Position numbers and translations under genes: made by a program
Origin: Microbacterium sp. Marseille-Q6648
Lineage (GTDB): Bacteria; Actinomycetota; Actinomycetes; Actinomycetales; Microbacteriaceae
Direction of reading: 5' to 3'
DNA: 63,882 bases
Assembly: GCF_943181415.1 (NCBI RefSeq)
Contig: NZ_CALPBZ010000007.1
Span: 1 to 63,882, forward strand
Notes under the pieces: model-generated
The model's input: only the letters and a program-made list of their open reading frames with translations
Database searches by the model: none
What the model was told of the DNA's origin: nothing
In this document: piece after piece, positions 1 to 9,688 of the stretch
Position numbering within the stretch: the first letter of the stretch is position 1
Layout: each line of letters opens with the position of its first letter

Positions 1-53
1 GCGACGACGCCCTGCTCGAAGGGGTGCGGCGCCTGCAGGAGCTCTTCTCCTGA
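1..53 (+). CDS. 3' end of an unidentified gene (partial)
   Basis: Only the last 16 codons are inside the window. Reading from base 3 they give an acidic/leucine helix that ends LQELFS and a TGA at 51-53. The codons are GC-rich at third positions and a hairpin follows at once, which fits a real gene end. The fragment is too short to identify a family. Confidence 0.4.
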   Translation, partial: DDALLEGVRRLQELFS

Positions 54-73
54 CAGACGCCGCTCGTCCGGCG

Positions 74-100
74 GACCGGGCTGCCACGTGCGGCCCGGTC
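74..100 (+). terminator. hairpin after the first partial gene
   Basis: GACCGGGC (74-81) pairs perfectly with GCCCGGTC (93-100) around an 11-nt loop. There is no T-run, as is common for GC-rich actinobacterial terminators. It lies between the plus-strand partial gene and the converging minus-strand gene at 162-617, so it could serve both. Confidence 0.4.
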
Positions 101-161
101 GTGCGGATCAGTCGGTGCGGGGCGGCGCTTGGGGGTGCGACCGCCTCGCATCGGGGGTACG

Positions 162-617
162 TCAGCGGGGTACGTCTCCGCGCCACGCGCCGGACTCGCC
201 GCCGCGCGATTCGATGTACTCCTTGAAGTTCTTCAGGTCCTTCTTCACCGCGTGCGATCCGGCACCGACGAGAGCGCCGACCTTCTCGACCAGGCCCTCG
301 GGCTCCCAGTCCAGCTGGACGGTGACGCGCGACGACGTGTCGCTCAGCTTGTGGAACGTGACCACGCCGGCGTGCTGCGTCTCGCCGCCCGTGCTCTTCC
401 AGGCCACGCGCTCGTCGGGGTGCTGCTCGGTGATCTCGGCGTCGAACTCGCGGTCCGCACCGCCCACGTTGACCTTCCAGTGCGTGTGGGTGTCGTCCAG
501 CTGCGTGATCGACTCGACCTCGTCGAGGAAGTGCGGGAAGCTCTCGAACTGGGTCCACTGGTTGTAGGCGACGGTGACGGGAACGTCGACGTCGATGCTC
601 TCGGTGATCGAGGTCAT
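162..617 (-). CDS. SRPBCC (polyketide cyclase/START-like) family protein, 151 aa
   Basis: Small single-domain protein of the START/Bet v1-like SRPBCC superfamily. It opens with the typical first strand (TSITESIDVDVPVTVAYNQW) and continues through the FPHFLDEVESI region to the long C-terminal helix around KKDLKNFKEYIE. Members bind hydrophobic ligands in a helix-grip fold, but the ligand cannot be told from sequence. The start is chosen at an ATG preceded by GGAAGGACC. The last 15 or so residues are polar and probably disordered. The gene is monocistronic and converges on the partial gene at the left edge. Related actinobacterial genes are often annotated as cyclase/dehydrase; an enzymatic role is not shown. 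Confidence 0.8.
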   Translation of the reverse strand: MTSITESIDVDVPVTVAYNQWTQFESFPHFLDEVESITQLDDTHTHWKVNVGGADREFDAEITEQHPDERVAWKSTGGETQHAGVVTFHKLSDTSSRVTVQLDWEPEGLVEKVGALVGAGSHAVKKDLKNFKEYIESRGGESGAWRGDVPR

Positions 618-761
618 ATCGGTCCTTCCGTTGGGCCGGGATGTATCGCCCGGCGATCGGTGGGTGCTGACGACGCTAGATCAGGACATCGCTTCAGGCG
701 CGGGGTTGATCGGGTGACGCCGCGGTGGTACAAGTGCGCGGCGACCCCGCGCGGCGGTGCA

Positions 762-1391
762 TCAGCGGCGCCTCCACCACCGTCGACGCGGCTCGTCATG
801 CGCCGCTGCCGAGGCGGCGGACCGGGCGCGTGCCGCCCGGCGCTCCGCCCATCCCTGCACCTCGGCCTCGACGTCGCGCAGCGGTGTGACCACCGGCGGA
901 CCGCCGAGCAGCTGCATCCGGGCGAGCTTCACACGGCGGTTGAAGTCGTCCACCGCCTCGCGCACGTCGTCCTCGCCCGGAAGCTCGTCGAGGCGGGCGT
1001 CCAGCTCGGCATCCTCGACCCGCAGCGTCAGGGCGGGAGGCCCCAGCCCGGTGAGCTTCTCGCTCTCGATCTTGCGTCGGATCCACCAGTCCGGGTCGTG
1101 TCCCCGGCCGAGGCCCGGGATCGGCTTGCCCGCGCCCGGCAGATCATCGAAGTCGCCGCGGCGGATCGCCTGCTGGATGACCGTCTCGACGTAGGCCGCA
1201 CGCTCAGCCGAGGTCGGACGGCGAGCGGGATCGTCCGAGGCGTCGGACGCGGGTCCACCGCGAGATGCGGCATCCGCTCGCGTCTCGGCCGTCTCGGCCG
1301 GCTCGGCGGGACCCTCCCCGGCCGCGCCCTCCTCCTCCGCAAGGCGCTCCATGCGGTATCTCGCGGCGGACAGGCGCGGGTCCTCGGTCAT
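762..1391 (-). CDS. DUF1992 (DnaJ-homologue C28-like) domain protein, 209 aa
   Basis: The central part, from about residue 60 (AAYVETVIQQAIRRGDFDDL, then PGAGKPIPG and DPDWWIRRKI), is the conserved DUF1992 domain also found in DNAJC28-like proteins. The biochemical role of this domain is unknown. The N-terminal 55 residues are Ala/Glu-rich and the C-terminus ends in an Arg/Trp-rich tail (RRRWWRRR); both look disordered. The neighbouring epimerase gene ends upstream at 1402, so the two are probably co-transcribed with about a 10-nt gap. Confidence 0.8.
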   Translation of the reverse strand: MTEDPRLSAARYRMERLAEEEGAAGEGPAEPAETAETRADAASRGGPASDASDDPARRPTSAERAAYVETVIQQAIRRGDFDDLPGAGKPIPGLGRGHDPDWWIRRKIESEKLTGLGPPALTLRVEDAELDARLDELPGEDDVREAVDDFNRRVKLARMQLLGGPPVVTPLRDVEAEVQGWAERRAARARSAASAAAHDEPRRRWWRRR

Positions 1392-1401
1392 GCGGGGCGG
1401 A

Positions 1402-2247
1402 TCACTCCACGTGGTCTCGCCAGCTGTGGCGGGGGTCGAAGCCGAGCACGCGACGCGCCTTGTCGATGCCGAGCAGCGTCTCGTGCTCGCCGACCTCGCG
1501 GGTCACGGGGGTGTCGGGGAACACCTCGGCGATGAGCTCGGCGTTCGGTCGCGACATGACGGTGTCGGCGGCGGCGATGATGTACGGCTCGAACCCGATG
1601 GGGGCGACCTCGAGGGCCCGCTCGATCGCCTGGGCGCCGTCGCGGGCGTCGATGTAGCCCCACAGGTTCCACTTGCGGGCGCGCGCGTCGGCGTCGTACG
1701 ACGGGAACGCCGCGTAGTCCTCGGGGTTCATGACGTTCGAGAAGCGCAGGCCCGTGATCGACAGGTCGGGGTGCCAGCGCACCAGTTCGCGGGCGAGCTG
1801 CTCTTCGAGCGTCTTCACGATCGAGTACACCGATTCGGGGCGCGCGGCGTACTCCTCGTCGACGGGGATGTAGGGCGGGGGGACGTCGAAGGGCAACCCC
1901 AGCACCGTCTCGCTGGAGGCGTACACGATACGGCGGATGCCGAGCCGGACCGCCGCCCAGAAGACGTTGAAGGTCGCGGCCATGTTGTTGTGGAAGGTCG
2001 CCACGTCGGTGCGGAGGCCGGACGCGGGGATCGCGGCCAGATGGACGACCGCGTCGAACCCGGCGGCGCGGTCCACGCCTGCCAGGGCGTCGGCGACCTG
2101 TCCGTAGTCCGTCAGGTCGATCTGCACGAAGCCGGGCTCGCGCGGCCCGACGACGTCGAAGGCCACGACGTCGTGGCCGTGGTCGCGGAGCTCGCGAAGC
2201 ACCACGGTGCCGAGCTTTCCGGTGGAACCGGTGAGGGCGATACGCAT
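1402..2247 (-). CDS. NAD-dependent epimerase/dehydratase (extended SDR), 281 aa
   Basis: The N-terminal Rossmann motif is MRIALTGSTGKLGTVV. An acidic cofactor-selecting residue follows at the end of beta-2 (VVAFDVVG), indicating NAD. The active-site strand YASSETVLG is followed by YSIVKTLEEQ, which carries the YxxxK catalytic pair. Length and layout match UDP-glucose 4-epimerase-like extended SDRs that act on nucleotide sugars or small carbonyl substrates; the substrate is unknown. The frame is open further upstream, but the glycine-rich motif fixes the start at this ATG. The next gene upstream is the MFS gene, 74 bp away. Confidence 0.85.
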   Translation of the reverse strand: MRIALTGSTGKLGTVVLRELRDHGHDVVAFDVVGPREPGFVQIDLTDYGQVADALAGVDRAAGFDAVVHLAAIPASGLRTDVATFHNNMAATFNVFWAAVRLGIRRIVYASSETVLGLPFDVPPPYIPVDEEYAARPESVYSIVKTLEEQLARELVRWHPDLSITGLRFSNVMNPEDYAAFPSYDADARARKWNLWGYIDARDGAQAIERALEVAPIGFEPYIIAAADTVMSRPNAELIAEVFPDTPVTREVGEHETLLGIDKARRVLGFDPRHSWRDHVE

Positions 2248-2321
2248 GGATCTACCCTGCCACGGGGTGGCCCCGCGTGGGCGGCGGATCCAGCCCGGTG
2301 TGGGCGGGCGGGGAGGGCTCC

Positions 2322-3542
2322 TCAGCCGCGACGGGAGACCACGGCGTGCGCGACGGCCGCGCCGAGGACGACGGATGCGGCCACCATGGGCGCGAACATC
2401 GCCACGGTCGTGCCGGCCTCCTCGGCCACGAGACCCACGAGAGCGGATGCCGCGGACTGACCCACCACGACGCCCGAGCCGAGCATCGTCATGACGGTCG
2501 ACGAGCGGCCGACCGGGCTCGCCTCGGCGGCCAGGCTGTACTGCGTCACCAGGGTCGGGCCGATGCCCATCCCGACGATGAGCAGGCACGCCGCCATACC
2601 GGCCACGTCCTGGGCGAGCGGAACTGCGGCTGCTCCCGCGACCAGGACGCCGCCGAAGACCAGCCAGCGCGCCGTCAGCGAGAACCGGGCGGGGAACGCG
2701 GCGACGCTCAGGGCGAGGGCCGCCGACCCGATGCCCATGGCGCCGTACACGAGACCCGCCTGCTCGGGCACCCCGCGATCTGCCATGAAGGCGGTCAGCG
2801 AGGTCAGCATGGCGCCGAAGAAGAGCCCCATGCCCAGGGCTCCGACGACCGGGATGAGCACCCGCGCGCGCAGAAGCTCGATTGCCGGCGCCTGCTCGAT
2901 CGTCTCGCCGTCACCCGCCTCGACGCGCGCGGTGGGATGCAGGGCGAACGCGGTGACGAACACCAGTGCGAGCACCGCCGCGCCGATCACCGGCGCGACC
3001 GGCCCCTGGGTGGTGGCGAGCAGTCCCACCACGACGGGCCCGAACACGAAGACGACCTCGTCGGCGGCGGACTCGTAGGCCATCGTGCCGTTGAGCACGC
3101 GGCTGCGACGCTCGCCGCGGAACGAGCGCCCGATGATGCCGACCAGGCGGCTGCGGGAGAGGGGAGCCACCTGCGGCATCGTCGCGCCGATGCCGAACGC
3201 GATGGCCAGGATGACGGCATCCCTCGTCGGGGCGAAGGCCAGCCACGCGATCGCGATCAGCAGCAGGCTGTTCGACACGCCCGCCCACAGCAGCACGCGA
3301 CGCTGCCCGTACCGGTCGGCCAGCGCGCCGAGTGCCGGGCCGAACAGCGCCGTGCCGAGGCCCGTCATCGCCGACGTGAGTCCGCCGAGGGCGAGCGATC
3401 CGCGCGCCGAGACCACGAGGGTGAGGATGCCGACGACCATCATGGCGAACGGCAGCCGCGCCATCAGAGCCACGGGGAAGTAGGCCGGTCCGGCCTCGCG
3501 GAGAAGACTCGGACGGGACGTGGTGGTGAGAGCGGTGTGCAT
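2322..3542 (-). CDS. MFS transporter, 406 aa
   Basis: About twelve hydrophobic segments in two halves make this a major facilitator. The loop LADRYGQRRVLLW (about residue 75) is the conserved MFS motif A between helices 2 and 3. The best start is the ATG at 3542, which has AGAGGAATCG directly upstream; the frame upstream of it is not protein-like. The substrate is unknown; the protein resembles small DHA-type drug/metabolite exporters. It is divergent from the LacI-type gene at 3705, leaving about 160 bp that must hold both promoters. Confidence 0.85.
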   Translation of the reverse strand: MHTALTTTSRPSLLREAGPAYFPVALMARLPFAMMVVGILTLVVSARGSLALGGLTSAMTGLGTALFGPALGALADRYGQRRVLLWAGVSNSLLLIAIAWLAFAPTRDAVILAIAFGIGATMPQVAPLSRSRLVGIIGRSFRGERRSRVLNGTMAYESAADEVVFVFGPVVVGLLATTQGPVAPVIGAAVLALVFVTAFALHPTARVEAGDGETIEQAPAIELLRARVLIPVVGALGMGLFFGAMLTSLTAFMADRGVPEQAGLVYGAMGIGSAALALSVAAFPARFSLTARWLVFGGVLVAGAAAVPLAQDVAGMAACLLIVGMGIGPTLVTQYSLAAEASPVGRSSTVMTMLGSGVVVGQSAASALVGLVAEEAGTTVAMFAPMVAASVVLGAAVAHAVVSRRG

Positions 3543-3704
3543 CGATTCCTCTATGCGTCGGCCGCACGCTGCGGCGCGTGTGCCGCCTTCTTCCGCCGAG
3601 CGGACGAGGTAGATGCACTTTCTGTTCAGGTCAGCGGCCCATTCTAGCCACCGGCGGCTGGCCGGCGCCTGGGTATCGCGTCCACCGCCGATACTGTGGG
3701 GCCC

Positions 3705-4712
3705 ATGAGCGGGGGTGAACGTATGACAGCGGATGCCGGGGCGCGCCGATTCGGGGTGCGCGACGTCGCACGCCTGGCCGGTGTGTCGACTCAGACCGTC
3801 TCGCGCGTCATCAACGACCACCCGCACATCCGCCCCGAGACGCGCCAGCGCGTCGTCGAGGCGATGGCGGAGCTCGACTACCGCGTGAACAACGCCGCCC
3901 GCGCGCTCGGAACCCGCACCACGCGCACCCTGGGCGTCATCGCCTCGGACGCCACCCTCTACGGGCCGGCGGTCGGCATCGCGGCCCTCGAGACCGCCGC
4001 GCAGGAGGCCGGACGCTGGATCGCCACGGCGTACGCGGATGCGGCCGACGCGGCATCCGTCATCGGCGCCGCGCGCCGCCTGCTGGCCCAGGGGGTCGAC
4101 GGCCTCGTGGTCCTGGCGCCGCACGTGCGCACCTTCGAGGCGCTCGCCGCCTCGAAGCCGGGCGTGCGCCTCGTCGCCCTGCACGCCGATGACGCGGCCT
4201 CGGCGCAGCGGGACGGAGCTGCGCTGGCCGTGCACCATCTCGTGGAGCTCGGCCACCGACGGATCGCGCGCATCGCGGGGCCGGCCGACTGGCGCGAAGC
4301 TGCGGAGCGCGACGCGGGGGTGCGAGATGCCCTCGACGCGGCGGCTCTCTCGGCCGAGCTTCGGTGGGAGGGCGACTGGAGCGCGGCATCCGCGGCCGCC
4401 CTCGCGCCCGCCGTCGCGCAGACGCTGGCCGGGGGCGTGACCGCGGTCGTCGTCGCGAACGACCAGATGGCGCTCGGACTGATCTCGGGTCTGCGGGCGC
4501 TCGGAGTGGACGTTCCCGGACAGGTGAGTGTGACGGGGTTCGACGACAACCCGGACGCGGCGTTCTACCGGCCGGCCCTCACAACGGTCCGGCTCGATCT
4601 GGTGGGGGAGGCCCGGCGCGCGGTCAGCGCCGTGCTGGGTCAGACGCCGCCGCCGTCGTCGGCGCCGCCGGAGCTGGTGGTACGCGCCTCGACGGCGCCG
4701 CCGCGCGGCTGA
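3705..4712 (+). CDS. LacI-family regulator, probable arabinose operon repressor
   Basis: The N-terminal LacI helix-turn-helix reads VRDVARLAGVSTQTVSRVIN, followed by the hinge helix and a periplasmic-binding-protein-like sensor domain with the usual C-terminal ISVTGFDD-type signature (VSVTGFDDN). It lies immediately upstream of araD-araB-araA in the same direction, and the gap holds a perfect palindrome (4769-4782). Repression relieved by arabinose or a derivative is therefore inferred. Start choice: ATG 3705 sits 7 nt after TACTGT, suggesting a leaderless mRNA. ATG 3723, behind GGGGGTGAACGT, is the alternative and would give 329 aa. Confidence 0.85.
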   Translation: MSGGERMTADAGARRFGVRDVARLAGVSTQTVSRVINDHPHIRPETRQRVVEAMAELDYRVNNAARALGTRTTRTLGVIASDATLYGPAVGIAALETAAQEAGRWIATAYADAADAASVIGAARRLLAQGVDGLVVLAPHVRTFEALAASKPGVRLVALHADDAASAQRDGAALAVHHLVELGHRRIARIAGPADWREAAERDAGVRDALDAAALSAELRWEGDWSAASAAALAPAVAQTLAGGVTAVVVANDQMALGLISGLRALGVDVPGQVSVTGFDDNPDAAFYRPALTTVRLDLVGEARRAVSAVLGQTPPPSSAPPELVVRASTAPPRG

Positions 4713-4768
4713 CGTCGACGACCGGCGCTCGCTGCTCGTGCTCGGCGGACGGGCTCGTCAAACGGCTC

Positions 4769-4782
4769 TGTTACCGGTAACA
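4769..4782. promoter_or_regulatory. operator palindrome upstream of araD
   Basis: TGTTACCGGTAACA is a perfect 14-bp palindrome centred on CG, the layout expected of a LacI-family operator. It lies 40 bp before the araD start and downstream of the LacI-type gene, so that regulator is the likely binder. Binding is inferred, not shown. Confidence 0.7.
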
Positions 4783-4822
4783 TCGGGGCGAGCATCACAC
4801 ACACGACCCGACGGAGGACCGC

Positions 4823-5548
4823 GTGACGACTTTCAGCCCCGACATCGAGGCGGCGATCGCCGACACGCGCGCCGACGTCGCCCGTCTGCACGGCGAGCTC
4901 GTCCGCTACGGCCTGGTGGTGTGGACCGGCGGCAACGTCTCGGGGCGCGTGCCGGGCGCCGACCTGTTCGTCATCAAGCCGTCCGGGGTGTCGTACGACG
5001 ACCTCGCGCCGGACAACATGATCCTGTGCGACCTCGAGGGCGCCGTCATTCCGGGCACCGCGGGCAGCGACCGCAGCCCGTCCAGCGACACGGCGGCCCA
5101 CGCGTACGTCTACCGCAACATGCCCGACGTCGGCGGGGTCGTCCACACCCACTCCACCTACGCCGTCGCATGGGCCGCTCGCGGCGAAGAGATCCCGTGC
5201 GTGATCACGGGCATGGCCGACGAGTTCGGCGGGCCCATCCCCATCGGCCCGTTCGCGATCATCGGCGACGACTCGATCGGCCGCGGCATCGTCGAGACCC
5301 TGCGCGGCCACCGTTCGCGAGCCGTGCTGATGCAGAACCACGGCCCCTTCACCATCGGCGTCAACGCGAAGGATGCCGTCAAGGCCGCCGTCATGTGCGA
5401 GGACGCCGCCCGCACCGTGCACCTCGCCCGCGAGGCCGGCCCGCTCATCCCGATCCCCCAGGACCGCATCGACGCGCTGTACAACCGCTATCAGAACGTC
5501 TACGGCCAGGCCGGGGATGAGCGCCGCGACGGCGAGGAATCCCGGTGA
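4823..5548 (+). CDS. araD: L-ribulose-5-phosphate 4-epimerase
   Basis: Class II aldolase/adducin fold enzyme of 241 aa that converts L-ribulose 5-phosphate to D-xylulose 5-phosphate, the last step of bacterial arabinose catabolism. Family motifs in order are GGNVSGR (phosphate binding, about residue 34), KPSGV, SSDTAAH, VVHTHS (zinc-binding histidines, about residue 110) and MQNHGPF. Start GTG at 4823 has GGAGGACCGC just upstream. The stop overlaps the GTG of araB by 4 bp, so the two genes are translationally coupled. Confidence 0.93.
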   Translation: MTTFSPDIEAAIADTRADVARLHGELVRYGLVVWTGGNVSGRVPGADLFVIKPSGVSYDDLAPDNMILCDLEGAVIPGTAGSDRSPSSDTAAHAYVYRNMPDVGGVVHTHSTYAVAWAARGEEIPCVITGMADEFGGPIPIGPFAIIGDDSIGRGIVETLRGHRSRAVLMQNHGPFTIGVNAKDAVKAAVMCEDAARTVHLAREAGPLIPIPQDRIDALYNRYQNVYGQAGDERRDGEESR

Positions 5549-7131
5549 GCGCCGACGCCATCCGCGACGGGCGCACGGCGCTCGGCATCGAGTTCGGCTC
5601 GACGCGCATCAAGGCGTGCCTCGTGGACGCCGACGACCCGGCGACGGTGCTCGCCGTCGGCGGCCACGCGTGGGAGAACAGCTTCGCGGACCGCACGTGG
5701 ACGTACCCGCTCGACGAGGTGTGGACCGGACTGCAGTCCGCGTTCGCCGCTCTCGTCGCGGACGCCGAGGCCCGGTACGGCGCGCGTCCGGACACGTTCG
5801 GCGCGATCGGGGTGTCGGCCATGATGCACGGCTACCTCGCCTTCGACGAGGACGACCGGCTGCTCGTGCCGTTCCGCACGTGGCGCAACACCACGACCGG
5901 CCGCGCCTCCGCCGCCCTCACCGAGGCATTCGGCGTCAACATCCCGCTGCGGTGGTCTATCGCGCACCTGCACCAGGCGATCCTCGATGAGGAGCCGCAC
6001 GTACCCGAGGTGCGCTCCCTCACGACGCTCGCCGGCTACGTCCACGCGGCGTTGACGGGTCGCAAGGTGCTGGGCGTCGGCGACGCGTCGGGGATGTTCC
6101 CGATCGACTCATCGACCGGCGACTACGACGCCGATCTCGTCGACCGCTATCACGCGCTGGTGGCCGACCGGGTGCCGGCGCTGGATCTGCGGATGCTGCT
6201 GCCGGAGGTCCTCGCCGCCGGTGAGCCCGCGGGCGAGTTGACCGTTTCGGGTGCCGCGCTGCTCGACCCCACCGGGGCGCTGCGTCCCGGCATCCCGTTC
6301 TGCCCGCCGGAGGGGGACGCGGGGACCGGCATGGTGGCCACCGCCGCGGTCGCGCCCCGGACGGGCAACGTCAGCGCGGGCACGAGCATCTTCGCGATGG
6401 TGGTGCTGGAGCGGCCGCTGTCGCGGGTGCACCACGAACTCGACCTCGTCACCACTCCCGCCGGTGACCCGGTGGCGATGGTGCACTGCAACAACGGCGC
6501 CAGCGAACTGGCCGCGTGGGCCGGCATGTTCGGCCGGTTCGCCCAGGCCTCGGGCACCCCGGTCGACGACGACGCCGTCTTCGAGGTCCTCTTCCGAGAG
6601 GCGCTCGACGGTGACGCCGATGCCGGCGGTCTGCTCGCGTACAACCATCTCGCCGGCGAGCCGATCGCGGGGCTCGCGGAGGGACGCCCCCTCTTCGTCC
6701 GCACGCCCGACAGCCGGTTCACCCTGGCGAACGCGATGCGCGCTCAGCTGTACGGGGTGTTCGGCACACTCGCGCTGGGGATGCGCGTGCTCGACGACGA
6801 GGGCGTGGCGCTGGACCGCATGTTCGCCCACGGGGGGATGTTCCGCACCGCCGGGGTCGCCCAGCGCTTCCTGGCAGGCGCGCTCGATGCGCCCGTCGCC
6901 GTCGGCGAGACGGCATCCGAGGGGGGAGCGTGGGGAATCGCGGTGCTCGCCGCCTTCCTCTCCCGCGCAGACGACACCGACCTGTCGGCCTACCTGGATG
7001 ATCATGTCTTCGCCGGCGCCCGGATCGATGTTGTCGACCCCGACCCGGCCGACGTCGCCGGATTCGCCGACTACCTCGACCGCTACCGCGCGGGCCTGGT
7101 CGTCGAGGCCGCCGCCGTCGCCGCGCTCTGA
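5545..7131 (+). CDS. araB: ribulokinase, FGGY carbohydrate kinase family, 528 aa
   Basis: FGGY kinase with the N-terminal phosphate-1 loop [14 protein letters not shown] and the SMMHGYL motif. [10 protein letters not shown] phosphate-2 segment lies in the middle and the C-terminal half is ATP-binding. The place between araD and araA makes L-ribulose the expected substrate, giving L-ribulose 5-phosphate. The sequence is not the classical E. coli AraB type, so the specificity rests on context; xylulose kinase-like activity is the alternative. GTG start overlapping the araD stop. Confidence 0.85.
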   Translation: MSADAIRDGRTALGIEFGSTRIKACLVDADDPATVLAVGGHAWENSFADRTWTYPLDEVWTGLQSAFAALVADAEARYGARPDTFGAIGVSAMMHGYLAFDEDDRLLVPFRTWRNTTTGRASAALTEAFGVNIPLRWSIAHLHQAILDEEPHVPEVRSLTTLAGYVHAALTGRKVLGVGDASGMFPIDSSTGDYDADLVDRYHALVADRVPALDLRMLLPEVLAAGEPAGELTVSGAALLDPTGALRPGIPFCPPEGDAGTGMVATAAVAPRTGNVSAGTSIFAMVVLERPLSRVHHELDLVTTPAGDPVAMVHCNNGASELAAWAGMFGRFAQASGTPVDDDAVFEVLFREALDGDADAGGLLAYNHLAGEPIAGLAEGRPLFVRTPDSRFTLANAMRAQLYGVFGTLALGMRVLDDEGVALDRMFAHGGMFRTAGVAQRFLAGALDAPVAVGETASEGGAWGIAVLAAFLSRADDTDLSAYLDDHVFAGARIDVVDPDPADVAGFADYLDRYRAGLVVEAAAVAAL

Positions 7132-7180
7132 CCCGCCCATCGCGCTTCTTTCGACCGACCCCGAAACCGAGGAATCCGAC

Positions 7181-8692
7181 ATGACCCGCACGCCCCTGAA
7201 CACTTCTCTCGACGAGTACGAGGTCTGGTTCGTCACCGGCAGCCAGAACCTGTACGGCGAGGAGACGCTCCGCCAGGTGGCCGAGCAGTCGGGCGCGGTG
7301 GCCGAGGGGCTGTCGGGGCTTCCGGTGCGGGTGGTCTGGAAGCCCGTGCTGAAGGACTCCGACAGCATCCGCCGCCTGGCCCTCGAGGTCAACGCGCGCG
7401 ACGACGTCATCGGGGTGATCGCGTGGATGCACACGTTCAGTCCGGCGAAGATGTGGATCTCAGGGCTGGACGCGCTCCGCAAGCCGCTGCTGCATCTGCA
7501 CACGCAGGCAAACGTCGAACTGCCGTGGGCCGAGATCGACTTCGACTTCATGAACCTGAACCAGGCCGCCCACGGCGACCGCGAGTTCGGTTACATCCAG
7601 ACCCGGCTCGGGGTGGCGCGCAAGACGGTGGTCGGTCACGTGTCGAACCCGGCCGTGCGCGATCAGGTGGAGCAGTGGCAGCGCGCGGCGGCGGGGTGGG
7701 CGGCAGCCCGCACGCTCAAGCTGGCGCGGTTCGGCGACAACATGCGATACGTCGCGGTGACCGAAGGTGACAAGACCGAAGCCGAGCTGCGGTTCGGCGT
7801 GCAGGTGAACACGTGGGGTGTGAACGAGCTCGTCGAGGCGGTGGATGCCGCCACCGACGCCGACGTGGACGCGCTGGTGCAGGTGTACCTGGACTCGTAC
7901 GACGTCGCGGCGGAGCTGCGTCCGGGTGGGGAGCGCCACCAGTCGCTGCGCGACGGCGCGGCGATCGAAGTGGGCCTGCGGTCGTTCCTCGAAGAGGGCG
8001 GCTTCGGCGCGTTCACCACGAGCTTCGAAGACCTCGGCGGGCTGAGGCAGCTGCCGGGTCTGGCGGTGCAGCGGCTCATGGCCGAGGGTTACGGGTTCGG
8101 CGCCGAGGGCGACTGGAAGACGGCGATCCTCGTGCGGGTGGCCAACGTGATGGGCGCGGGCCTTCCGGGCGGCGCGAGCCTGATGGAGGACTACACCTAC
8201 GACCTGGTACCCGGGAACGAGCGCATCCTCGGAGCCCACATGCTCGAGGTGTCGCCGTCGCTGACCACCGCGAAGCCGCGTCTGGAGGTCCACGCGCTCG
8301 GCATCGGCGGCAAGGACGACCCCGTGCGACTGGTGTTCACCGCCGACCCGGGGCCGGCGGTCGTAGTCGCGATGAGCGACATGCGCGATCGGTTCCGGCT
8401 CGTGGCGAACGTCGTCGAGAACGTCGACGCACCGGATCTGCCGAAGCTGCCCGTGGGCCGGGCGGTGTGGAAGCCGGCTCCGGACTTCGCCACCAGCGCC
8501 GCGTGCTGGCTCGCAGCCGGCGCCGCACACCATACTGTGATGACGACCGCCGTCGGCATCGAGGTGTTCCGCGACTTCGCGGACATCGCCGGAACCGAAC
8601 TCGTCGTCATCGACGAAGACACCACCGTTCGCGACTTCCAGCGCGAACTGAGGTGGAACCAGGCGTACTACCGACTCGCACAGGGGATCTGA
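7181..8692 (+). CDS. araA: L-arabinose isomerase, 503 aa
   Basis: Converts L-arabinose to L-ribulose using Mn2+. The sequence is typical from the first strand ([12 protein letters not shown]) through [26 protein letters not shown] and [11 protein letters not shown] to MLEVSP, and it has the usual family length of about 500 residues. The metal-binding Glu/His set falls in those blocks. The ATG at 7181 follows GAGGAATCCGAC, which positions a ribosome-binding site. It is 49 bp after araB and 2 bp before the epimerase gene, within one operon. Confidence 0.96.
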   Translation: MTRTPLNTSLDEYEVWFVTGSQNLYGEETLRQVAEQSGAVAEGLSGLPVRVVWKPVLKDSDSIRRLALEVNARDDVIGVIAWMHTFSPAKMWISGLDALRKPLLHLHTQANVELPWAEIDFDFMNLNQAAHGDREFGYIQTRLGVARKTVVGHVSNPAVRDQVEQWQRAAAGWAAARTLKLARFGDNMRYVAVTEGDKTEAELRFGVQVNTWGVNELVEAVDAATDADVDALVQVYLDSYDVAAELRPGGERHQSLRDGAAIEVGLRSFLEEGGFGAFTTSFEDLGGLRQLPGLAVQRLMAEGYGFGAEGDWKTAILVRVANVMGAGLPGGASLMEDYTYDLVPGNERILGAHMLEVSPSLTTAKPRLEVHALGIGGKDDPVRLVFTADPGPAVVVAMSDMRDRFRLVANVVENVDAPDLPKLPVGRAVWKPAPDFATSAACWLAAGAAHHTVMTTAVGIEVFRDFADIAGTELVVIDEDTTVRDFQRELRWNQAYYRLAQGI

Positions 8693-8694
8693 TC

Positions 8695-9636
8695 ATGGCC
8701 CGCACTCCGATCTCCGGCACGCAGCACTGCCTGCGCGCCGGCGACTACGAAGCCGTCATCGCCAGCGTCGGGGCGACGCTGCGCACACTCACCTACGGTG
8801 GGCGCGATCTCGTCGTTCCGTTCGAGGCCGACGAGGTGCGCCCGGCGCACCGCGGTGTCACGCTCGCTCCCTGGCCGAACCGCGTGGTCGACGGTCGCTA
8901 CTCGTTCGGGGGAGCGCAGCGCCAGCTCGCGCTCAGCGAGCCCGCACGTGGCCACGCCCTGCACGGCCTGGCCGTGTGGCTGGACTACGACGCCGTGGAC
9001 AAAGGACCCGACCACGTCACCCTCGAGGCCACGATCCCCGCGCAGACGGCGTACCCGTGGCGCATCGTCGTGCGGACCACGTTCTCGCTCGGCCCCGACG
9101 GCCTCACGCAGACCGTCACCGCCACCAACGACAGCGACTCGCCTGCGCCGTGGGGCACCGGCCCGCACCCGTACCTCGTGGCGGGAGATGGCCGTGTGGA
9201 TGGATGGACGCTCGAGCTCCCGGCATCCGAGGTCCTCGCCGTCACGGACGATCGCCTGATCCCGACGGGCCTGCGGCCGGTCGACGCCGACGATGCGGAG
9301 CGGTTCGACTTCCGGGCACCGCGCACGATCGGCTCGGCGGAGATCGACCACGCGTATACCGGCCTGGCGCGGGATGCTGCGGGCGAGGCCGTGGTGCGTG
9401 TGACGGATGCCTCGGGCACCGGTGTCGCCATGTCGTGGGGCGCGGCGTGCCCCTGGGTGCAGGTCCACACCGCCGACAAGCCCGACCCGGCTGTGAGCCG
9501 ACTGGGTTTGGCCGTCGAGCCGATGACGTGCGCGCCGGATGCGTTCAACGCCGACGCATACGACTACGACGCCGGTCTCATCGTCATCGAGCCGGGCGCC
9601 TCCGCCGACGCGTCATGGCGGATCACCGCGATCTGA
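8695..9636 (+). CDS. galM: aldose 1-epimerase, 313 aa
   Basis: Beta-sandwich mutarotase of the GalM superfamily. WPNRVVDGRYSF carries the substrate-binding Asn-Arg pair, RGHALHG the first catalytic-site histidine, and GTGPHPYLV the second. EIDHAYTG carries the conserved Asp, and a late Glu (AVEPMT) is the expected general base. It begins 2 bp after the araA stop. In this operon it would interconvert anomers of L-arabinose to feed the isomerase. A GC-rich weak hairpin (9642-9671) separates it from the converging gene. Confidence 0.88.
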   Translation: MARTPISGTQHCLRAGDYEAVIASVGATLRTLTYGGRDLVVPFEADEVRPAHRGVTLAPWPNRVVDGRYSFGGAQRQLALSEPARGHALHGLAVWLDYDAVDKGPDHVTLEATIPAQTAYPWRIVVRTTFSLGPDGLTQTVTATNDSDSPAPWGTGPHPYLVAGDGRVDGWTLELPASEVLAVTDDRLIPTGLRPVDADDAERFDFRAPRTIGSAEIDHAYTGLARDAAGEAVVRVTDASGTGVAMSWGAACPWVQVHTADKPDPAVSRLGLAVEPMTCAPDAFNADAYDYDAGLIVIEPGASADASWRITAI

Positions 9637-9688
9637 CCCAGCGCCGCTGAGCGCGACAGCTCACCGCGGCGGGGCTCACCGCGACGGC

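Noticed and set aside
2322-4256. Very long open frames antisense to real genes (for example the minus frame across the LacI-type gene)
   Set aside because: They arise from the high GC content. They are Arg/Pro/Ala-rich, lack domain motifs and oppose genes with clear families.
9642-9671. Terminator between the aldose epimerase gene and the converging membrane gene
   Set aside because: CGCCGC/GCGGCG gives just 6 bp with an 18-nt loop; mentioned only in the epimerase entry.
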